Part shown: one piece after another, positions 55,915-64,000 of the stretch | How the letters are laid out: the number at the start of each line of letters is the position of its first letter | How positions within the stretch are numbered: the first letter of the stretch is position 1 | Notes under the pieces: generated by a model | Told to the model about the DNA's origin: nothing | The model's input: only the letters and a program-made list of their open reading frames with translations | Database searches by the model: none | Source: Paraescarpia echinospica | Taxonomy: Eukaryota; Annelida; Polychaeta; Sabellida; Siboglinidae | Assembly (NCBI GenBank): GCA_020002185.1 | Contig: CM034534.1 | Location: 32,408,049-32,472,048 of the forward strand | Reading direction: 5' to 3' | Length of the DNA stretch: 64,000 nucleotides | Translations under genes and position numbers: made by a program

Positions 55915-56085
55915 CTATTTGCCATTGCACCGAATGAACATGAGTTGTTCACAGGTTGAGTCTTTCAGGCTGCACTGTTCAGGGCAGAATACTTTCTCCG
56001 CTATGCTAAATACCCTTTCAACTGGGGCTGATGAGGCTGGCATGCTGAGATGGTGAGGGACCAACTGAGCCAGAGTTGGAAAACT
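55915..56085 (-). pseudogene. hAT transposase C-terminal (hATC dimerisation) remnant
   Basis: On the minus strand, MPASSAPVERVFSIAEKVFC and then LKDSTCEQLMFIRCNGK before a TAG at 55917-55915. SAPVERVFS is the hallmark of the hATC dimerisation domain, usually followed by LxxxxxxxLxFLxxN as here. The rest of the transposase is deleted. Confidence 0.82.
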
Positions 56086-56117
56086 CAGAACTGCAGTGGG
56101 TCACTGTGAGGTCACTC

Positions 56118-56255
56118 GACTTCTCTGGATGCTTCCCAGAGAAGTCGAGATGGTGTTCGATTGAACAGGTCTGCCAGGGAGTAAAGTGTTAAGCGCTTTG
56201 AGCCGTCCTGAGGACTGGATACTGCGCTATATAAGAACTTACCTTCTTCTTCTTC
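56118..56255 (+). mobile_element. SINE 3' end with L2-like tail inside hAT-2
   Basis: gatgcttcccagagaagtcg, gaacaggtctgccagggagt, aagcgctttgagccgtcctg and actgcgctatataagaactt form a better preserved version of the tails at 7784 and 12430. The first part forms a hairpin with cgacttctctgg just upstream. Confidence 0.65.
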
Positions 56256-57299
56256 AATCTGTACATGGCTGACTGAGGTATTCGTTCACCTCACGTTCAT
56301 CTGCTGATGTTATAAGTTTGCAATTTATATTTTCTGATCGTAGACTACTAGTTGTTGAGAGGGTTAAGCACATGTCCACATAACAGGCTCAGCATCCCCT
56401 TTGGACTTTTTAGCCAGGCTGCTGGCATGGGATTATACTAGTGTAGGAGACAGTCTGACTTGAGCCACCTTACTTCTACAGAGGAAGACTGGCAGTTCTT
56501 GTTCTTAGCAGTTAGCACTGTCGGCCAGTGCCAAGTGGCATGGTCTCCATACTACATCAAAGGCATTTCCTGTCTAACTAGTGGGTTAACTGCTAATTGC
56601 CTCTTTATGGCTTAATTAAACAAACAGGTTTATGGCCTGAACTGCTAGCCTACAATTATTGTTTGCTTAACAGGGTGTTTCTGACTGGGAAAAGGTGCTG
56701 CCTGTTGCCATGTTTGGGTATCATAGTCATTGTTATCAGAGAATGAGGATGCACTGGGATGTGTAGGGATGGTAAGGTTGTATACTATCAGAAATAACAA
56801 AGTATTTAAAAAATAGTTGAACATTTAAATATTTAAGGAAAATCTCATTTTATAATCAAATATATTTATTTTCCCCTGTACATATTGAGAAAGTACTCAG
56901 ATGTACTCGTAATGTACTCGTAAAATCTGAGTACAATGAGTATGAGTACGAGTCCATGACCCATAAGTATCATGAGTACGAGTACTTAAAAAATGTACTC
57001 GAGTACAAGAGTACCGAGTACTTCGGCCCCAGGTCTGGCTCAGATATAACAGAACACTGACTGTTGATTAAATTCTACGAAATTCAGCTATATGTCGGGC
57101 ACACTTTATTACATAGAATGCATTTGGTCGACTCAAGTGTAAATTAAGACGAATCAAGGATATTCACAATGTGAACTTAATTATCATATTTCACATAATA
57201 ACTACTGCTTGTGCTCTACATAACATGTTAACAGAGGATATGATTCAATGTAATGAACATCCAGATGGATGCCCAAGGTTTGATGACAATAATGAGTAA

Positions 57300-59587
57300 G
57301 TAGGAAGTCAATTAACATTCTGATTATACCTCTTTTGTCTGAATCTACATTTGAAATGTATCACCTAGTCCACTACATATATCTTATTTCTTACTTAAAA
57401 TGATCTTTGTAGTATTGTGTGCATTTTATACGACAGTTAACATTTCATAACCGGACAATCAAATAATATTATGGTTTTACCTTCAACGTATTCAATTAGT
57501 ACATTATTATTTCAGTGTTTCCTAAAGCCTATCTCTATCTTTGTTTCATCGTCAGTGAACAGTTGCCAACTTTCACATGTCTCTTTCTATGTTCATTGAT
57601 TTTTATGAACCACTGGCATTTCATCAACAAGATTTGAGTTTTTTTTTTTAAACAACATTTCTTTGTATATATTTATTAACATATTTTGTTTATTTTCTTT
57701 AAGGACTTTATCTTGTTAGATAATGCAGTGGTGATGAAATCATCATATGGCACCAAAGTAAGCGATGTGTTTGAATGTTTCAAGGGTGTGTGTAAATTAT
57801 TTAAATATAACTGTAGTTACAACTAGTGACATGTTAAGTACCTTAAATTGTCACATTTAATATTACTGTAATTCCTCCTCTGTGCATAGAATGTACTACA
57901 ATTGTATACATGTTAAACAGTATTACTGTTCATGTTATGAAGTATTTACATTTCAATGTAGTGACATGTTAACATTGTAATTTTCAAATAGACCTATTTA
58001 TAATATACTGTAGTTGAGTAACAGCTCATAAATTATAATTGTTTTTTATGAACAATCATATATATGTCTACACAATACGTAGGAACTAATTGTTTAACTT
58101 ATATTGTTCATATATGAATTGTTAAATATAGCCTTGCCTAACATTACTTTCATTATTGTATTATATAGGTAACTTCAAATTGCATATGAGTACATGGTTA
58201 CTATATTGATAAAGTGTAATATGTGTAAATGTGTGCTTCATAATCTTGCATGTGTAATACTACAGAACATGGATTATTTCATGTTATGATAATTTACAAA
58301 CAAGTCTGTATGTGATAGACATGTAAATGTTATGTTCACATTGCATGAACAGTAAACACGGACTTGGCTGGTTTGCTTGTGAAGAATGCAATGATGTTTA
58401 CCAGAGAGGTGATGGCATATCAGCGAATGTCACAATAAAATATCTGCACTAATTTGCAGACATAAATTTACCCATGTGTACTGTATCAATGTATGTCTCC
58501 GCTTCTTTATTTATGTGATATGTCATGCATGACAGGTAGTTGCCAAAGCATTGTGGCATTTGGCTGATACCAAAATATACAATTAAGGGTCTTTATAGTT
58601 GTGACAGCAGAGTCACCCGCATGCAACACTGGTAGTGTAATATACATAACAGTCACACAAATGTTTAAGTGTAATTATAATATTTTAATTAAATGTTGAC
58701 ATATACATCATGCAGATATACAAATACATGCTTCACAACAGTCATATTATTGACAGAACTCAATAATTTTGACATTACTACTTTAAATTGAAAGTGTGAG
58801 TTGGCCTTTCATTGTAGATGGGGACATGCACATTTAAATTAATCATATACAATGTTCACAATTACGTATATATATATATATATACAGGTTTGTACATATT
58901 ATTAAGGATGATGTGATATTACATAAATCAGTTATACTTATAAAAACAATCTATATTTCTGGAAACATTGATACTTGACATGACTTAAGTCATAACAACA
59001 TTATAAAATATATAATGTATGATTTCATGACAAGTAACAATTTATTTTTAAAATTAAAACGTTTTCATTCTACCAGATTTTCAAAAAATAGTAATATTTT
59101 TAAAGTTTTGTTATCTGTTATTATGGCATGCTGCTCATGTTTATGACAACTGCATATTCGTAATCTTTGTCTATACAGCAAATCAGGCAACGTTAAGGTC
59201 AAATATGAAGAACATGATATACCACACGAATTTGTTATCCATACTGTTTACATGTTGCACGTGGCAATGACATGGGCGATATTACAACAATATAAGTTGT
59301 CACCCAAGAAATACAGCGAATCACAATAACTTAGCATGATCTGCATTCTTCTTGGCATCGGGTTTGCTTGTTCTGGCTTGATCATTGACATGTTTTATTG
59401 TGTTGGTTATCGTATCAATTTGTAAGATCAGAAATAATGTGTACCCATGATCGATTTGACGTTCAGCAAGGTGAAGGTCGCCCACTATTTACAACTTGTG
59501 TGGTTTCTGGAATGCTATTTACGAGTCGTGAAGTCGTATTCACGTGAAGTCGTATTCACGACTTCACGAGATGATTGGAACGCAGCA
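57300..59587. other. 3' half of Harbinger copy A
   Basis: AT-rich sequence that recurs in copy B (61050-62919) at high identity. A frame near 59180-59330 (YEEHDIPHEFVIHTVYML) recurs in copy B near 62490-62648 and may belong to a second Harbinger protein; I do not recognise its family. Confidence 0.45.
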
Positions 59588-59590
59588 TTA

Positions 59591-62500
59591 TGCTGCGTTC
59601 CAATCACCTCGTGAAATCGTATTCACCACTCGTGTTCACCACCACGCCTACCAGCAGAGCGTTCCAGTGATTGCACGTAGTGCGCATGCGCAAGTATTGT
59701 TGATATTAGTTACATTTTGTATGAGATAGTTGACCAAAATAAACATGGACATTTTTTAACGTTGTTGTGTAGTAGTCTGCATACTATGGCCACATCTATA
59801 CAATGATGAAATACGCTACGGCTATTATTAACGAAATCGAATGGCAGCGCAAGAGAACGAGGTATGAAACATTTATTATTGAACTTACTGTAATATCGCC
59901 CGCTTATATGTTCTTACATACGGTCATTGACGTTGCGCGTCTTCTTTTTCTTCAGACGCCTCATTTACAATACAACCATTACCCGCATTAGCGAAATTAT
60001 CAACTGTAAATGTAATGAGTCTACGCATGACGTGAGCCCTTACTTAAACATTATTTTATGTGAAATTTTGAAGAAAAACAAACACTGCATTGGCATTGCT
60101 GCATGCATATTAACTACTATCCATTATTTTCCTAGTCCTAATTATTTTATGCGACAACCTAGGCCAAGGCAGAGCTACAACTGTATATTTTATTATAACA
60201 TTAGTATTATCCCTAATTAGAACTCATATTAGTATATATTAAAATTGCATTAAGTTTTACATGGGTGTTAATAAAATGAACACTGAATTGCACAGGCTAC
60301 AAAACTATGTTAATATCAGATTCATTTGATTTACCTTGATAATAAATAAAATAAGAACATTTTGCCCTTTACAAATGTATTACTTGTGTTACTACAATTT
60401 GAATTATTAATTTAAGTGTGTAAATCCTTTTTTTCAGAAGATTGTTTGCTCTACGTCTACGAGAAGACTGGCATCCTGTGATGGTTGTGAAGACGGGTTC
60501 GTTCTGACCTGTTACTTGTGATGGACGAACACACCTTCAGCAGACACATGTGTCTCAACAATGCCTAGTTCAAACACTTTGTGAACTTTCTTCTCGAAAC
60601 AGGCCACGACACACCCGTTGAATATGGAGGAATGCCCTTTGAGAAGAAAGCTCTCGTATTCTTGTGGTATATGGCAAACACAAACACTTTTTGTGAAATT
60701 TCGGATTAATTTAACATCTAACAGAGCACAACACATCGAATAATAGCAAAGATAATACAGGACATTCCCCACTTTTCATATCAGCACATTCTTTGCCTGA
60801 ACAGTATTCATAAACAACACAGCACAAACATTCTCATCTTGTGGTATCTCAAACATCATTGATGCAACAGTTGGATGCCACAACATAATTTCTCGTCTGC
60901 AATGCCATGGCGATGACTATATTAACAGAAAGGGTTATTATTCTGTTCTTCTACAAGATATATTTCACATAATAACTGCTGCTTGTGTTCTACGTGACAT
61001 GTTAACAGAGGATATGATTCAATGTAATTAACACCTAGATGGATGCCCAAGGTTTTATGACGATAATGAGTATATAGAAAGTCAATGAACATTCTGATTA
61101 TACCTCATTTGTTTGAATATACATTTGAAATTTACCACTTATTCCACTGCATATATCTTATTTCTTACTTAAAATTATCTTTGTAGTATTGTGTGTATTA
61201 TATACGATGGTTAACATCTCATAACCGGACAATCGAATAATATTATGGTTTTACCTTCAACGATTTATATTAACATTGTAATTTTCAAATAGATTGTACT
61301 TTTCAGACCTATTTATAATGTACTGTAGTTGGGTAAGAGTTCAGAAATGATAATTGTTTTCTTATGGACAATCATATATATGTCTACACAATACGTAGGA
61401 ATTAATTGTTTAACTTATATACTGTTCATATATGAATTGTCAAATATAGCCTTGCCTAACATTACTTTCATTAACTTCAAATTTTACGAGTACATGGTTA
61501 CTATATTGATAAAGTGTAATATGTGTAAATGTGTGCATCATAATCTTGCATGTATAATACTACAAAATCTGGATTATTTCATGTTAAGATAATTTACGAA
61601 CAAGTCTGTATGCGATAGACATGTAAATGTTCTGTTCACATTGCATGAACAGTGAACATGGGCACGGCTGGTTTGTTTGTGAAGAACATATTGATGTTTG
61701 ACAGAGAGGTGATGGCATATCAGCGAATGTCACAATAAAATATCTGCACTAATTTGCAGACATTAATTTACCCATGTGTACTGTATCAATATATGTCTCC
61801 ACTTCTTTATTTATGTGATATGTCATACATGATAGGTAGTTGCCAAAGCATTGTGGCATTTGGCTGATACCAAAATATACAATTAAGGGTCTTTATAATT
61901 GTGACAGCAGAGTCACCCGCATGCAACACTGGTAATGAAGTGTAATATACATAACAGTCACACAAGTGTTTCAGTGTAATTATAATATTTTAATCAAATA
62001 TTAAATGTTGATATATACATCATGCAGGTATACAAATACATACATGCTTCACAACAGTCATTATTGACAGAACTCCATAATTTTGACATTACTATTTTAA
62101 ATTGAAAGTGTGAGCTGGCCTTTCATTATAGATGGGGACATGCACATTTAAATAAATTATATACAATGTTCACAATTACGTATATATATATATACACACA
62201 CACACAGGTATGTATATATTATTAATGATGACGTGATATTACATAAATCAGTTATACTTATAAAAACAACCTATATTTCTGGAAACATTGATACTTGACA
62301 TAACTTAAGTCATAACAACATTATAAAATATGTAATGTATGATTTCATGACAAGTAACAATTTATTTTAAAAATTAAAACGTTTTTATTCTACCAGATTT
62401 TCGAAAAATAGTACTATTTGTTAAGTTTTGTTATCTGTTATTATGCAGCTCATGTTTATGACAACTTACATATTCTTAATCTTTGTCTACATAGCAAATC

Positions 62501-62919
62501 AGGCGACGTTACGGTCAAATATGAAGAACATTATGATATACCACACGAATTGTTTATCCATACTGTTTACATGTTGCACGTGGCAATGACGTGGGCGATA
62601 TTACAACAATATCAGTTGTCACACAAGAAATACAGCGAATCACAATAACTTAGCATGATCTGCATTCTTCTTGGCATCGGTCTTGCTTGTTCTGGCTTAA
62701 TCATTGTTTTATTGTTATGGTTATCGTATCAATTTGTACCCATAATCGATTTGACGTTCAACAAGGTGAAGGTCGCCCACTATTTACGACTCGTGAACTC
62801 GGGCACCTTCGTTACTTTCGAGGTCACGACTTGTGAATACGACTTGTGTGGTGTCTGGAATGCTATTTACGAGTCGTGAAGTCGTATTCACGACTTCACG
62901 AGGTGATTGGAACGCAGCA
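59591..62919 (+). mobile_element. PIF/Harbinger element, copy B (internally deleted)
   Basis: It starts TGCTGCGTTCCAATCACCTC and ends with the inverse; TTA lies on both sides (59588-59590 and 62920-62922). It is in the same orientation as copy A and collinear with it, except that the transposase is deleted between the SVLLQ region and the ITTAACVL region: at 60955 the text jumps from ttctacaagatat to atttcacataataactgctg. The first-motif Asp is Val here. It lacks the nested hAT and cannot encode a transposase. Confidence 0.85.
62418..62648 (+). CDS. Small Harbinger-internal ORF, function unknown
   Basis: A 76-codon frame with SGDVTVKYEEHYDIPHELFI and HTVYMLHVAMTWAILQQYQL. The same segment exists in copy A at about 59180-59330 with few differences. 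The upstream part after ttgtctacatag may be an exon start (acceptor tctacatag at 62494). It may be the end of the second Harbinger protein; the family is not recognised. Confidence 0.3.
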   Translation: MLSFVICYYAAHVYDNLHILNLCLHSKSGDVTVKYEEHYDIPHELFIHTVYMLHVAMTWAILQQYQLSHKKYSESQ

Positions 62920-62953
62920 TTAGACATTGAAGCCGTTGTCAACGACGCGCTGC

Positions 62954-63130
62954 ATGGCTAGGCAGCAACACATTTTCGAAAAGATGATGGACACCCAGCA
63001 GAAATCATTCCAAGCCTGCCTCCAGTCATTTGTGGACGCGTTCAACAAGCGCGTCGGTGAATTGTTGAGGGAGACAGCGAAAGAGGTCGCGGACCTGCGA
63101 AAAAGAAACAGTAGGTTATCATCACCGTGA
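62954..63130 (+). pseudogene. Coiled-coil N-terminal fragment of a retroelement-type ORF
   Basis: MARQQHIFEKMMDTQQKSFQ, then QSFVDAFNKRVGELLRETAK and a stop at 63130. It resembles the coiled-coil start of ORF1-like proteins of animal retroelements; I am not certain of the family. It begins 31 nt after the Harbinger pair. A frame from 54002 (before the pair) continues at 62920 to a TAG at 62958, overlapping this ATG by a one-base frame offset. Confidence 0.4.
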
Positions 63131-64000
63131 AGCAATGGCTGGTTGAAGAAACTACATGGTTTCATGACGCACCGAGGAAGCACCGTTCCGTCTTAGTACG
63201 GCTGGATTTCGGACACCCTTGGAACTTCCAGAAACAATCTGAAACACTTACACAACCTGCAAATGATAACCTGCTCAGCTTCAACTCACCAACAGGAATT
63301 CAACATCAGCCTTTTGTGGTCCTGTGAAGACATCGAGCTTGCAAAATTTCCAGAACCTACCAGCTCCTTGTCAAGGGAATAGGTCACGATGGGGAACTTG
63401 CACGGGTTGAATATGTTGTGTGTCACCTATTTTATGGCACTCGCTCCTGGGTAACAAACTGTCGATCCTGTCAGGTTCCAACTCTTTGGGTCTGACGATG
63501 CTATCCCAACCTCCAACCTACAACTTTATGTTGCACACGCTAATCACCACGCAGAGATTTGGTTACAGGCAGATTGTGAATATATAGTTATATAATCTCA
63601 TATCGACACATATCGAGGAAGAAGGGATCAAAATGCCTGTGTGAACGCGGCTATACCCTATTGTAGTCTATGGATGCCACTCAAAATACAAGGCGGCTCA
63701 GCGAAGTGGCTCGATCGTTTTTTGTAATGCAATGATACCGTTATACATCCTGCATGTGCTAGTAACTGGCTCACTTGCCTGATCAGCAGGCACTTGGTTG
63801 AAATGCCTTTTGGTTTGCTTCAAAACAAAGTATCCTTTAATGAATACTGCACGGGCCTTTGGTGCTGTCTTCTCGGGGTGTTTCACATATGCCAGAGAGT
63901 ATGTTCTCCATCGGGAGGGCATAGCTTGTATGATCATAGATAATTAGCCAATGTATAATTGCAGCGAAAGGGTCTATATAGTTGTCAATCGTCTCAGACT
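63131..64000. other. Right end of window, one unassigned minus-strand ORF
   Basis: A minus-strand frame at 63698-63937 reads ARAVFIKGYFVLKQTKRHFN and QVPADQASE. It is reminiscent of a dispersed animal domain with G-x-FVxK...F..V..D, known from transposon-derived proteins, but I cannot name it. Nothing else is supported here. Confidence 0.3.

Larger units (their letters stand above)
55599..57037. mobile_element. Non-autonomous hAT element (hAT-2) nested in Harbinger copy A
   Basis: The terminal inverted repeats are CAGACCTGGGGCCGAGTAC and, at the right, gtacttcggccccaggtctg. A perfect 8-bp target duplication, gctcagat, lies at 55591-55598 and 57038-57045. Subterminal arrays of gtacgagtac or gagtacgagtac lie at both ends. 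The interior holds a remnant of a hAT transposase, a SINE tail (56118-56255) and a stretch at 56380-56690 similar to hAT-1. Confidence 0.9.
54882..57297 (+). pseudogene. PIF/Harbinger transposase, degenerate, split by hAT
   Basis: RRLFALRLREDRHPVM at 54883 resembles the N-terminal region. The DDE core reads RHGDDYINQKGYYSVLLQGI, FIDVFVGPPGRVHDAKRF and LGDSTYIYHDFPC at 55308-55580, with the second Asp (HDA) present. The first motif, normally G-x-[IVL]-D-G-C-H, reads GATGGCRIRI here, so its catalytic Asp is lost. After the hAT, RLKCKLRRIKDIHNV and ITTACALHNML at 57130-57230 are the family C-terminus, followed by a possible donor at 57298. Several stops and frame shifts lie in between. Confidence 0.82.
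54044..59587 (+). mobile_element. PIF/Harbinger element, copy A (with nested hAT)
   Basis: It starts TGCTGCGTTCCAATCACCTC plus GTGAAGTCG and ends with the inverse, cacgagatgattggaacgca plus gca. The left flank is TAA and the right flank TTA. It contains a transposase region, interrupted by a hAT at 55599-57037. Without the nested hAT it would be about 4.1 kb. An ORF-like start (ATGAAATACGCTACGG near 54260) has an in-frame TAG that copy B lacks. Confidence 0.82.

Overview
This is a piece of an animal nuclear genome. It is AT-rich, its genes are split by introns of roughly 0.1-4 kb with standard GT-AG junctions, and it is full of minisatellites, MITEs, SINEs, LINE fragments and DNA transposons. 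The repeat mix suggests an aquatic invertebrate, possibly lophotrochozoan, but this is inference and nothing in the window fixes the species.

Two host genes can be rebuilt exon by exon and lie tail to tail. On the plus strand, 2539-15920 encodes a SPEF1/CLAMP orthologue, the calponin-homology microtubule protein of motile cilia: six coding exons, 738 nt, 245 aa. It has an extra copy of exon 2 (8301-8412) of the same 112-nt length and phase as the first (6963-7074), which predicts mutually exclusive splicing inside the CH domain. On the minus strand, 44337-18439 encodes a WDR6 orthologue, the WD40 partner of the tRNA 2'-O-methyltransferase FTSJ1: 24 coding exons, 3762 nt, 1253 aa, with every exon phase compatible. 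About 2.5 kb separates the two stop codons.

The introns hold eight or more minisatellites (units of 12, 27, 27, 44, 47, 51, 52 and 60 bp), several close to splice sites. The 52-bp array ahead of SPEF1 exon 2 carries copies of the exon's own acceptor. Introns also contain a non-autonomous hAT element with a nested MITE, a 490-bp near-palindrome with an 8-bp target duplication, a pogo-like TIR element, LINE pieces and one copy of a tRNA-derived SINE; its second copy lies upstream of WDR6.

From about 46.2 kb to the right edge I see no host gene with confidence. A decayed Ty3/gypsy retrotransposon (48.3-52.0 kb, minus strand) sits between two inverted arms (46.7-48.26 and 52.0-53.0 kb); each arm carries a CRE-like site, an ATG and a splice donor. 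Next come a LINE 5' fragment (53.04-53.70 kb) and two PIF/Harbinger elements in tandem (54044-59587 and 59591-62919) that share one TTA target duplication. The first Harbinger carries a nested hAT (55599-57037). The flanks of the Harbinger pair look like the two halves of one small ORF that the pair interrupted.
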